Shown in pieces: positions 1-7,589 of a stretch of 32,796 bases of DNA (position 1 is its first letter; each line of letters begins with the position of its first letter). The notes under the pieces were generated by a model that had not been told where the DNA came from, ran no database searches, and worked only from the letters and a program-made list of their open reading frames with translations. This DNA comes from Methanobacteriota archaeon (lineage in GTDB: Archaea; Thermoplasmatota; Thermoplasmata; RBG-16-68-12): assembly GCA_005878525.1 (NCBI GenBank), contig VBMB01000139.1, positions 1 through 32,796 of the forward strand. Direction: 5' to 3'. The position numbers and the translations under genes are program-made.

Positions 1-871
1 TCCGCGCATCCCCGCGGAGGTTGTAAATCTCCGAGGGCCGGAAGTGCTTCTCGTCAATCTTCACGTGCGCCTCCCAATCCGAGATGCCGGCGACGCGGAA
101 CGCCTCCTCCACGAACTCGCGAACGGAATGGGCCTCGCCCGTCGATCCGACGAAGTCATCCGGTTGCCGGTGCTGGAGGATCCGCCACATCAGGTCGACG
201 AACTCCGGCGCGTACCCCCAGTCGCGCCTCGCATCCAGGTTCCCGAGGGTGATCGTTTTCGCGAGGCCGTGATGGATTTTCGCCACGCCGTTGCTCACCT
301 TGCGTGTCAAGAATTCGAGACCGCGTCTCTCGGATTCGTGATTGAACAGGATGCCGTTGGAAACGGACAGGCCGTGGGCCTCCCGGTAGTTCACACAGGC
401 CCAGTACGCGTAGACCTTGGCGACGCCGTACGGACTCCGGGGATGGAACGGCGTGCTCTCGTCCTGCGGCTCCCGATCGACCTTTCCGAACATCTCGCTG
501 GACGAGGCCTGATACACCCGTGCGTCGGGCGCATAGGCACGGATCGCCTCCAGGACGCGCACCGCGCCGAGGCCGGTGATCTCGCCCGTGAGCACGGGTT
601 GCACGAACGACGTTCCGACGAATGATTGGGCGGCGAGATTGTACACTTCGTCGGGCTCGGATTCCTTCACGGCGGCGTTCAATGAGGACTGGTCAATCAG
701 GTCGCCGTCCAAGAGGGCCACACGGTCCACGAGGTGCTGGATGTTGCCGATGTTGGGGATGCTCAAGCGGCGGACGAGTCCATGTACCTCGTACCCTTTC
801 TTCAAGAGAAGTTCCATCAGGAACGAGCCGTCTTGGCCCGTGGCGCCCGTCACCAGGGCGGATTTCGTCAT
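1..871 (-). CDS. gmd: GDP-mannose 4,6-dehydratase, C-terminus cut by window edge
   Basis: This enzyme converts GDP-mannose to GDP-4-keto-6-deoxymannose, the first step to GDP-fucose, GDP-rhamnose or GDP-perosamine for surface glycans. About 290 codons are visible. The N-terminus reads TKSALVTGATGQDGSFL, with the GxxGxxG NAD(P)-binding loop of extended SDR enzymes. The catalytic SPYGVAKVYAYW segment supplies Tyr and Lys, and NHESERRG matches the NHESPRRG hallmark of Gmd. The family is usually 320-350 residues, so roughly 30-60 C-terminal residues lie outside the window. The ATG at 871 is supported by a TATA-like TTAAAG exactly 30 nt upstream, which predicts a leaderless mRNA. The next gene upstream on this strand, a GT4 glycosyltransferase, ends 39 nt away, so the two belong to one glycan locus even though gmd appears to have its own promoter. 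Confidence 0.95.
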   Translation of the reverse strand, partial: MTKSALVTGATGQDGSFLMELLLKKGYEVHGLVRRLSIPNIGNIQHLVDRVALLDGDLIDQSSLNAAVKESEPDEVYNLAAQSFVGTSFVQPVLTGEITGLGAVRVLEAIRAYAPDARVYQASSSEMFGKVDREPQDESTPFHPRSPYGVAKVYAYWACVNYREAHGLSVSNGILFNHESERRGLEFLTRKVSNGVAKIHHGLAKTITLGNLDARRDWGYAPEFVDLMWRILQHRQPDDFVGSTGEAHSVREFVEEAFRVAGISDWEAHVKIDEKHFRPSEIYNLRGDAR

Positions 872-895
872 CGCCGCAGGAACCCGTTCGCGGTC

Positions 896-901
896 CTTTA
901 A
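896..901 (-). promoter_or_regulatory. TATA-like box of gmd
   Basis: On the minus strand the hexamer TTAAAG begins 30 nt before the gmd ATG. This spacing recurs at many genes in the window and predicts transcription starting at or next to the start codon. Confidence 0.5.
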
Positions 902-910
902 CGGTATCGA

Positions 911-1978
911 CTATCCGGACAGGGCCCGCATCTTTTTGATGAAGTCGGATTCGTCGAACTCGCTCGCCCTCGCCGCGCAATCGTTCTTCATCGCGCGCAG
1001 GGTTGAGTCATCCAGTTCACGGATCTTCGCCGCAAACCGGTCGGGATCCGGCGGCAACAGGAAGCCGGTCTTCCCGTCGACGACCGTCTCTCGATACCCG
1101 CCCTCGTCGGTTGCGAGGACGCATTTCCCCGCCGCCATCGCTTCGACCGGCGTGATCCCGAAGTCCTCGTCGACCGCGGTCGTCAAGAACCCCCGGCAAC
1201 GGGCATACAAGTCTGCGAGGCGTTCGTCCGGAATCTCTCCGAGCAAAGTCACGTTCGGCGGCGGTTTGAGGCGGGCAACGTATCGCTCTGCCATATCCCC
1301 CGGGGCGTGCCCGCCCACCAGGACGAGTCGTTCGGCGGGAAGCCGACGGAAGACCTCGAGCTGGAGTTCGATTCTCTTCTCCGGGTACAAGCGGCTCACT
1401 GCGAGCCAGAAGTCGCCGAGTTCCTTGAACCGGAATCGGCGCGTTGCGACGGGCGGATGGATCACCTTCGCGTCGCGCCCGTAAAAGCGGCGGATGCGAG
1501 CGCGCACGGTTTCGCTAATCGCGATGACATCGTCGCAATGCCGAATCGATTGACGCTCCAGTCGGCTCTGCACCCCGATCCACGCCCGAGCCACCAAACG
1601 GCCCGTCCACGAGAACCGGGAAAGCATCGCCTGTCTCTGATCGAAGAACGCGCGGGTGGGCGTGAGGCAATAGTACACGTTCGGATGATGGCGCTTGGCG
1701 GCGTAGTGCGCCCAGTTCCCGACGAGGAAGTGGAAGTCATAATCGTCCAAGCGAGCACGTGCGAACTTCCAGCTCGCATCGACTTGCTTGAAGGGTGGCC
1801 GTCGCACGAGAGGACCGAGGGAGATGACGTTGACGCCGGCCATGTCGAGTCGCCGGAGGATCGCGGGATCGAAGTCCGTGGTGATGAGGTCCGCGCCGAG
1901 GTGTTTCGCCAGGGTCAAGGCGACACGTTCCCCGCCTCCGATCGTCTCGAGGAAATCGTGCAGGACTGCGAGCTTCAC
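911..1978 (-). CDS. GT4-family glycosyltransferase (paralogue 1)
   Basis: This 355-residue GT-B glycosyltransferase probably transfers a sugar from a nucleotide donor to a lipid- or protein-linked glycan at the cytoplasmic face of the membrane. The N-terminus MKLAVLHDFLETIGGGER holds the acceptor-side Rossmann start and the glycine-rich loop. The C-terminal donor domain carries the EX7E motif in DEDFGITPVEAMAAG, with Glu271 and Glu279. The protein is closely related to the product at 4327-5421: same length class, the same IGGGERV loop and the same position of the EX7E glutamates. It lies 39 nt upstream of gmd on the same strand and 117 nt after the GT2 gene. Donor and acceptor cannot be read from the sequence. 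Confidence 0.92.
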   Translation of the reverse strand: MKLAVLHDFLETIGGGERVALTLAKHLGADLITTDFDPAILRRLDMAGVNVISLGPLVRRPPFKQVDASWKFARARLDDYDFHFLVGNWAHYAAKRHHPNVYYCLTPTRAFFDQRQAMLSRFSWTGRLVARAWIGVQSRLERQSIRHCDDVIAISETVRARIRRFYGRDAKVIHPPVATRRFRFKELGDFWLAVSRLYPEKRIELQLEVFRRLPAERLVLVGGHAPGDMAERYVARLKPPPNVTLLGEIPDERLADLYARCRGFLTTAVDEDFGITPVEAMAAGKCVLATDEGGYRETVVDGKTGFLLPPDPDRFAAKIRELDDSTLRAMKNDCAARASEFDESDFIKKMRALSG

Positions 1979-2095
1979 GACCGCTTCGACCTCATTGTCG
2001 CGGACAAACTTCCGTCGCGAGATGAATCCTTCGTTGCGGGAGCCAGATGGGAGGGGCTGTGGGGCCTCCGGGGGCGACCCCGCCGGAACGCGGAA

Positions 2096-3115
2096 TCACG
2101 CGAGGACCGCATCTTTCATCGAAACACGGTAGGTGCGAATCCAGCGCCCGATCGTCTGGACATCCACGCGGCTCGTCGCTTCCCGTCCCCGTCGCTTCGC
2201 GAGGGCGCGCGGCAGTCCGGCGTACGCATCGAGGCGGCCTCGAGCCATTGCGGCCGCCGTCTTGCCGAATCGGCCTCGGGTCGGCCTTCCCGCGGTCACT
2301 TGCGAGCCGTTCCAGGGCAGGGGGCCCGCCATAACGCGGACCAAATTCCAGGGGATTCCCGTCGTCACGTACCGCCATGGATAGTTCTGGACGAGGTTCC
2401 ACACGCGATTCCGTTCGCAGAGGTACGTCTTCATCGGATTCCCCGATCCGTAGGAGGCCGAGTATTTGTGGTGTACGATCGCCCGCGGGGCGAAGCGCGC
2501 CTCCCAGCCGGCCAGGCGGGTCCTCCAGGCGAGGTCCAAGTCCTCGTAATAGGCGAGGAAGTCCTCGTCGAGCAGGCCGACGGACTCCAAGACGTCCCTC
2601 CGGTACAGCGCGGCTCCCGCAGAGGGCCCGAACACGTCCAACGCCTGATCGAACTGACCCTCATCGACGGAATTCCAACCGCGGTCCATGGCGCTCCCGT
2701 CGGGACCGATGCATACCCCGGTCGAGTTCAAGACGTTCGGGCGGTCGAAGAACACCATCTTCGATGCGACCATGCCGACACGGGGGCCCGCCATCCGGAC
2801 AAGTTCCGCGAGCCACTCCGGATCGACGCGCGTGTCGTTGTTCAGCGTCGCGATGAACCCGCACTCCGGATCTCGGAGCGCTTCGCGCAGCCCGGCGTTC
2901 GTGCCGCGGGCGAAGTGGAGGTTCTCCGGAAGGGGGACGAAGATGACCTCCGGAAACTCGTCCCGAACGACGTCGCGCGAACCGTCCGTGCTCGCGTTGT
3001 CGACGACGACGACCCGATATGAGGGGTACGTTTGGTGCAGGACCGACTGGAGGCACGGCCGGATAGAGTCGCGTCCGTTCCAATTCAGGACGACGACGTG
3101 GCAGCGGCCCGCCAT
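2096..3115 (-). CDS. GT2-family glycosyltransferase
   Basis: This 339-residue GT-A glycosyltransferase resembles the rhamnosyl- and mannosyltransferase group of family 2. The start CHVVVLNWNGRDSI is the classic first strand, VVVVDNASTDGS is the nucleotide-binding second motif, and NNDT at 92-95 stands at the usual DxD metal site. EDFLAYYEDLDLAWR is the C-terminal ED catalytic region. No membrane helix is evident. I chose the ATG at 3115 although the frame stays open upstream, because homologues start just before the LNWNG strand and a TATA-like TTCTAA lies about 30 nt before it. The gene diverges from the methyltransferase gene and probably acts on the same glycan as its neighbours. Confidence 0.92.
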   Translation of the reverse strand: MAGRCHVVVLNWNGRDSIRPCLQSVLHQTYPSYRVVVVDNASTDGSRDVVRDEFPEVIFVPLPENLHFARGTNAGLREALRDPECGFIATLNNDTRVDPEWLAELVRMAGPRVGMVASKMVFFDRPNVLNSTGVCIGPDGSAMDRGWNSVDEGQFDQALDVFGPSAGAALYRRDVLESVGLLDEDFLAYYEDLDLAWRTRLAGWEARFAPRAIVHHKYSASYGSGNPMKTYLCERNRVWNLVQNYPWRYVTTGIPWNLVRVMAGPLPWNGSQVTAGRPTRGRFGKTAAAMARGRLDAYAGLPRALAKRRGREATSRVDVQTIGRWIRTYRVSMKDAVLA

Positions 3116-3269
3116 GCCGCCGCGGTACGCGCCCTGACGATTAGAAGGTGATGTGGATCCGAGAAGGGCCAATCGTCTCCTCATGCACGATATCTTTTTT
3201 GCATCCGGCGGAATCCCCGGAAGAGGGGACGGCCGTAGTAGGATCAACGGGCCTTCGGAGACCAAGGTC

Positions 3270-4316
3270 GTGAATTCGCCGGTCGTGGACAACGGCGGCA
3301 TCCGCGTTGTGGAGGCGGCGGCGTGTCCCCTGTGCGGGGCCTCCGGTCGGGTCCGATACAGCCAGCTTCGAGATCGGTCCTGGAGCGCGCCGGGCACCTG
3401 GTCGTTTCGCGAGTGTGTCGCATGCGGCCACCTGTGGTTGGATCCGTGCCCCGTCGCCGAGGAGATCGGGCGGCTGTACGCGTCGTATTACACGCACGGC
3501 GTGGAGCGCGGGTCACCCCTCCAGGGAGACGGGTTCTGGCCTCGGTGCCGGAGGGGCGTGCTCGAAGCGTACGGCTACCGGGGACTCGCGCACGATTCGA
3601 CGGAGCGGTTCCTCGGCCAGGCGTTGCGGTTCGTCCCGCCGGTATGGGAGGAGTGCGAAGAGATCGTCCATTCCGTGACGGGTCCGCCTCGCGGTCGCCT
3701 CCTCGATATCGGATGCGGGGACGGTTACTTCCTGAGAATCATGCGAGACTTGGGCTGGACGGTGCAAGGTCTCGAGCCCGATCCGAAAGCCGCGGCCTTC
3801 GCCCGCGCGCGCGGCCTCGACATCATCCAGAGCCCGATCGAGGCCGCGTCTCTGGCCCCCAACGCGTTCGATGTCATCACGACGAGCCACGTCATCGAGC
3901 ACGTCCTCGAGCCGGTCACGTTCCTCTCCGTCGCCCGTCGCGCGCTGAAACCGAATGGGATCCTGTACGTCTTCACGCCGAATGCGGGGAGCTGGGGGCA
4001 TGCGATGTTCGGCCCGTCATGGTACCCGCTCGAACCGCCCCGCCATCTCCATATTTTCCGTCCAAGGAATCTCGTCGCGTGCGCGGAGCGCGCTCGCCTT
4101 CAGGTCGTAGACGTTCGTACGACCGGTCGGCTCCATCTTTTCTTCGACGCAAGCGTGTCGATCCACAAGACCGGCCGGTATCGCTTCGATGATCCGATGA
4201 TCCAAGCGTCTGTCTTCGACCGACTGTTTCGGGTGACCGAAAACCTCCTGGTCCGCGTGCATCCCTACGCCGGCGAGGAAATCGTGATGCGGTGCACGAA
4301 GCCGGCGACGGACTAG
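3270..4316 (+). CDS. Zinc-ribbon class I SAM-dependent methyltransferase
   Basis: This 348-residue methyltransferase has an N-terminal zinc-binding region, with CPLCG at about residues 19-23 and a second CVACG some 30 residues later. A Rossmann SAM domain follows, with motif I LLDIGCGDGYFL near residues 145-156 and the post-I acidic LEPDP. The HVIEHV and LKPNG motifs are typical of the Methyltransf_23 group found in glycan clusters, so it may methylate a sugar. The frame is open back to a GTG at 3153 and an ATG at 3183, but that stretch uses AGA, AGG and TTT codons that are rare here and contains an AT-rich TATA-like run at 3187-3200. I therefore prefer the GTG at 3270, which has a GGAG upstream. 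The start is the least certain part. The gene converges on the next one with only 10 nt between stops. Confidence 0.87.
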   Translation: MNSPVVDNGGIRVVEAAACPLCGASGRVRYSQLRDRSWSAPGTWSFRECVACGHLWLDPCPVAEEIGRLYASYYTHGVERGSPLQGDGFWPRCRRGVLEAYGYRGLAHDSTERFLGQALRFVPPVWEECEEIVHSVTGPPRGRLLDIGCGDGYFLRIMRDLGWTVQGLEPDPKAAAFARARGLDIIQSPIEAASLAPNAFDVITTSHVIEHVLEPVTFLSVARRALKPNGILYVFTPNAGSWGHAMFGPSWYPLEPPRHLHIFRPRNLVACAERARLQVVDVRTTGRLHLFFDASVSIHKTGRYRFDDPMIQASVFDRLFRVTENLLVRVHPYAGEEIVMRCTKPATD

Positions 4317-4326
4317 CCGAAGCGGA

Positions 4327-5421
4327 TCAGCGGGCGCGCGCCTTTCCAGCCACGGGTTCGAGCAACTCGCGCATGCGGTCGACGAATACGCGGACATCGA
4401 ACTGGCGCGCCCTCGCCTCGCAGGCTCCCCGCATTGCCGCGAGGGCGTCCGGTGTCGCTTCCGCCACGCAGGCCGCCAGGCGTTCGGGGGTTGCGGGCCG
4501 CAACCATCCTGTCTTTCGATGGACCACGCTCTCCCGGTATCCGCCTTCATCGACCGCGACGACCGCCTTCCCGGACGCCATCGCCTCCACAGGTCCGAGC
4601 CCAAAGTCTTCGTCTTGGGACGTCGCGATGAGTCCGCGGCACGTGGCGTACAGGTCGCGCAGCTTCGAGTCATCGACTTCTCCGAGGAATTCCACGTTCC
4701 GCGGCGGGTCGAGGGATCGGACGAACCGTTCCATGCGCACGCCCATCTGTGGACCCCCCGCGACCACCAACCGCTCGCGGGGGAGCCGACGGAACACCTC
4801 CAGCTGGAGGTCGATGCGCTTCTCATGAGAGAGCCGGTTCACGGACAACCAGAAGTCGCCGACGCGGTCGAATCGGTAGCGTGCCGTGTCGACGGGCGGA
4901 TAGACGACCTCGGACGTTCGCCCGAGGAACCGTCGGATTCGGCCCGACACATTTCGGCTGTTGGCGACGATTGTGTCGACCCCCTCGACGGCGGCTTCGT
5001 ACTCCGGCCGTCGCCGTTCGATCCATCGGCGGGCGGCCGCGCGCCGGACGGGCGAGAGCGACTTGAGAACGGGGTCGCGCAAGTCGTAAAACACTCGGAC
5101 AGGCGTGTGGCAATACCACAGGTTCGGCCGGAGTCGAGGTGCCGCAAAGACGGCCCAATTCCCCGAAAGGACGTAGACGTCATGGTCGGGGATCGAGGCG
5201 TCGCGGAAGGCGCGCGCTTGCGCGTTCTGTCGCATCGGTGCCTTCTGGGACACGCGCGCGATTTCGGTCGCCCGGACGGCGGGCATGCCGGCTCGCGGGG
5301 GGAGGCTTGGATCGAGATCCGTTACGTAGAGATCCGCGTCGAAGGCCGACGCCAGGGTCAGCACCACCCGCTCGCCCCCGCCGATGAAGCTCATGTGGTC
5401 GTGGAGGACCGCGATCCGCAT
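4327..5421 (-). CDS. GT4-family glycosyltransferase (paralogue 2)
   Basis: This 364-residue GT-B glycosyltransferase is paralogous to the one at 911-1978. It starts MRIAVLHDHMSFIGGGER and has the EX7E motif in DEDFGLGPVEAMASG, with Glu271 and Glu279 at the same residue numbers as the paralogue. The sequences diverge most in the N-terminal acceptor half, which fits a duplication followed by a change of acceptor. The frame is open far upstream, but the ATG at 5421 starts exactly at the first beta strand and has TTTATG 31 nt upstream, so the longer reading is unlikely. It lies 41 nt downstream of the GT-C-like gene on the same strand. Confidence 0.93.
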   Translation of the reverse strand: MRIAVLHDHMSFIGGGERVVLTLASAFDADLYVTDLDPSLPPRAGMPAVRATEIARVSQKAPMRQNAQARAFRDASIPDHDVYVLSGNWAVFAAPRLRPNLWYCHTPVRVFYDLRDPVLKSLSPVRRAAARRWIERRRPEYEAAVEGVDTIVANSRNVSGRIRRFLGRTSEVVYPPVDTARYRFDRVGDFWLSVNRLSHEKRIDLQLEVFRRLPRERLVVAGGPQMGVRMERFVRSLDPPRNVEFLGEVDDSKLRDLYATCRGLIATSQDEDFGLGPVEAMASGKAVVAVDEGGYRESVVHRKTGWLRPATPERLAACVAEATPDALAAMRGACEARARQFDVRVFVDRMRELLEPVAGKARAR

Positions 5422-5446
5422 GGACCGGCGGGATGCGATCGCCGGC

Positions 5447-5452
5447 CATAAA
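5447..5452 (-). promoter_or_regulatory. TATA-like box of GT4 paralogue 2
   Basis: Minus-strand TTTATG begins 31 nt before the ATG at 5421. It sits inside the 41-nt gap after the GT-C-like gene and argues for a separate leaderless transcript. Confidence 0.5.
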
Positions 5453-5462
5453 TGCGTGCGGC

Positions 5463-7157
5463 TCAACACGTCGGCGCGCTGCCCCACCCGATCCAATAGA
5501 GCCGCGCGTACCCGTTGTCGAAGACCTTGATGAACGGCGCCTCGTCGAACTTTGCGATCACGGCGGGATCCATCGGGGCGGCCGTTTCCCAGGGCGTGAG
5601 CCGTACGCCCGCTTCCATGTCTCGGTCGATCCAAACATACGTCCCGTTTTTCACCCCGGATGGCGAAACGATGTCCGAGAGGCCTGCACACGGGACGTTC
5701 GCGAATTCCGGCAAGAATGGATCCCGTGTCCGGTCCCACGTCGCATTGACGCCACCGAATCCGAAGACCGTCGTGGACCCCTGGTGGTCCGACACGACAA
5801 GTCCGCTCGCATGGTCCCTCGCCCAATACGCAGGGTCCAACGCCGCGGGGATCGTCCCTTCCCTCCAGCCCGCGAGCGTGGAGGGGGGCGGGATGCCGGC
5901 GACCGCGTTAGCGGCGAGGAGGACGCCGCAGAGGCCGAGGGCGAAGGTCCGCTTCCCACCGCGAAGGCCCGCGAGGTCCAAGAGTCGGAAGAACCCCATC
6001 CCCGCGAAGATTGCGAGAGGGATCATCAGGTATTCCGCGTGTCGGTACGGAATCAGGACGCGCGGGGCCACGGCGATTCCCACAACGGCGGAAGCGAGGA
6101 GGGCGACGAACCAGCCGTTCACCGCAAGCCCGTCCGCGAGGAAATCGACGAAACGGCGGCCCGACGCCGCGAACGACAACAGGAGGACGAGCGGGACGAA
6201 GTAGAGTAGCCCGGTCGCGGGGACCCGAAACGTCGTTCCCGGGACCCCGATGACGACCGAGACCACGCCGATCACGAAGATGGTTCCCACGGCCGCCAGG
6301 TACGCGGTCGCGGGGCGGCGGAGCGCCGGATAGGTCGTCCGATACCTCCAGGCAACGCGGCTGCGTGCGAAGATGATCCCTCCGAGGAGAATGAGGCCCG
6401 CAGGAAACAAGGCGAGCAAGGCCCACCAAGGCTGGATGTTCACGTCCGGCAGGATCGATTCTCGAAACGTCGTCGCGTACCCGAGCCAGTACACAAACGT
6501 GCCGCCGAGGAGGGCGCTCGCGAACATCACCTCGCGTTTCGCACCCGCGGTCCATCGCCACGGACGGGCGAGGCCCTCGAGGACGATCGCCCCGAAGACC
6601 ATGATGAGGAAGAAGTATAGGGACAGGTGATGCGTCGCGATGAGCGTCGCGGTCACGAGGAGAAGCGGCACCATTGCCCGACCGTCCGTTCGAAGCCGCA
6701 CGAAGCATAGGAGCCCCGCGAGGGCGAGGAGCTCCCCGACGGTTGCAGGCGCCGTGTGCGCCGCCGTGTATGCCACCGGAATGGCACCGGCCGGGAACGA
6801 GGCCGCGAACAGGGCGAAACGGTCGTCGCCGGTCATCCGGTGAGCGACCAGGAACATCGGCAGGACTGCCAGGGCACCGAGGATGGGGACGAGCAGGTTG
6901 ATCGTCGTCGGCACGTCGAGGCCGCCGAGGTCAACGAATCCCCCCTGGGCGAAGAACATGCCCGGGAAATACGGATAGGTGACGCCCCATCCGTAGTACG
7001 TCGTCGAGAGATGACCGTTTCGGACGAGCGCTCGCAAGATCGAAAAGTACTCGCCCGTGTCGGAGCCCCAGTAGAGGAACGACCAAAGGGGCGAGAGCCG
7101 AACCGCGATCGAGACGAGCACGACCGCGGCCAGGGCGACGGCGCTCGACTTCCTCAT
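5463..7157 (-). CDS. Polytopic membrane protein, GT-C-like glycosyltransferase
   Basis: This 564-residue integral membrane protein has roughly a dozen hydrophobic helices and a soluble C-terminal domain of about 120 residues. Just after the first helix lies WGSDTGEYF, with Asp33 and Glu36, matching the acidic motif in the first extracytoplasmic loop of GT-C enzymes that use polyprenyl-phosphate sugars. I see no WWDYG motif, so it is not the AglB/Stt3 oligosaccharyltransferase itself. A related role, such as transfer of a lipid-linked sugar to a surface glycan or protein, is inferred from fold and neighbourhood. The ATG at 7157 is preceded by a TATA-like TTTAGT 29 nt upstream. It diverges from the gene at 7263. 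Confidence 0.82.
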   Translation of the reverse strand: MRKSSAVALAAVVLVSIAVRLSPLWSFLYWGSDTGEYFSILRALVRNGHLSTTYYGWGVTYPYFPGMFFAQGGFVDLGGLDVPTTINLLVPILGALAVLPMFLVAHRMTGDDRFALFAASFPAGAIPVAYTAAHTAPATVGELLALAGLLCFVRLRTDGRAMVPLLLVTATLIATHHLSLYFFLIMVFGAIVLEGLARPWRWTAGAKREVMFASALLGGTFVYWLGYATTFRESILPDVNIQPWWALLALFPAGLILLGGIIFARSRVAWRYRTTYPALRRPATAYLAAVGTIFVIGVVSVVIGVPGTTFRVPATGLLYFVPLVLLLSFAASGRRFVDFLADGLAVNGWFVALLASAVVGIAVAPRVLIPYRHAEYLMIPLAIFAGMGFFRLLDLAGLRGGKRTFALGLCGVLLAANAVAGIPPPSTLAGWREGTIPAALDPAYWARDHASGLVVSDHQGSTTVFGFGGVNATWDRTRDPFLPEFANVPCAGLSDIVSPSGVKNGTYVWIDRDMEAGVRLTPWETAAPMDPAVIAKFDEAPFIKVFDNGYARLYWIGWGSAPTC

Positions 7158-7180
7158 TCGCTCGCGAACCGGCCCCCGCT

Positions 7181-7186
7181 ACTAAA
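7181..7186 (-). promoter_or_regulatory. TATA-like box of the GT-C-like gene
   Basis: Minus-strand TTTAGT begins 29 nt before the ATG at 7157, within a 105-nt divergent promoter region that also serves the gene at 7263. Confidence 0.5.
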
Positions 7187-7231
7187 TGGTTATCCGCGGT
7201 TCGTCGCGCGTCCGGCAAACATTGGCGCAAA

Positions 7232-7237
7232 CTATTT
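7232..7237 (+). promoter_or_regulatory. TATA-like box of the zinc-ribbon membrane protein gene
   Basis: CTATTT, preceded by purine-rich GCGCAAA that could act as a BRE, begins 31 nt before the ATG at 7263. The same CGCAAAC context precedes the tRNA-Lys promoter at 22528. Confidence 0.5.
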
Positions 7238-7262
7238 CTCCGCGGCGTTTCTGTCCCGCGCG

Positions 7263-7589
7263 ATGGCGCGCCGCTGCCCCGAGTGTTACGCAGAGCTACC
7301 CGAGGATGCGGTATGGGTGTGCCCGACGTGCGGCTACACCCTCCGGACTCCTGGGGCCGCGAAGGTGGGCATCGTGTTCATGGTCCTCGGCTTAGTCCTG
7401 TTGGGGGCCTTCGTGTACGGCCCGGAACGGATCGGCCTGACCTCGGGTCTCGTGCCGACGGACCTCGCACGCTTGATGATCGTGAACTTCCCGCTCCTGG
7501 TCCTGGGCACGTTCGGGATCGGCGCGTTCCTCGTCGCAGCCGCCGCGCTGAAACTCCGATCGGAGCACGCCCGGGTCGCGGCCGCCTAG
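7263..7589 (+). CDS. Small zinc-ribbon protein with two membrane helices
   Basis: This 108-residue protein is of unknown function. It opens with a zinc ribbon (CPECYAELPEDAVWVCPTCG, two CxxC pairs) and continues with two hydrophobic segments, around VGIVFMVLGLVLLGAFVY and LLVLGTFGIGAFLVAAAALK, separated by a short loop. The layout predicts a cytoplasmic ribbon followed by a helical hairpin in the membrane. The frame is open upstream, but the ATG at 7263 begins directly at the ribbon and has a TATA-like box 31 nt before it. Its stop overlaps the end of the convergent DP2 gene by a few bases. I do not assign a role; archaea have many such ribbon-plus-TM proteins. Confidence 0.8.
   Translation: MARRCPECYAELPEDAVWVCPTCGYTLRTPGAAKVGIVFMVLGLVLLGAFVYGPERIGLTSGLVPTDLARLMIVNFPLLVLGTFGIGAFLVAAAALKLRSEHARVAAA

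Noticed and set aside
3153-3269. N-terminal extension of the methyltransferase
   Set aside because: The stretch has rare codons and a TATA-like run, and the added residues resemble no family N-terminus; kept only as an alternative start.
5463-7157. AglB/Stt3 oligosaccharyltransferase
   Set aside because: GT-C-like topology fits, but I could not find the WWDYG motif, and the C-terminal domain is too short.
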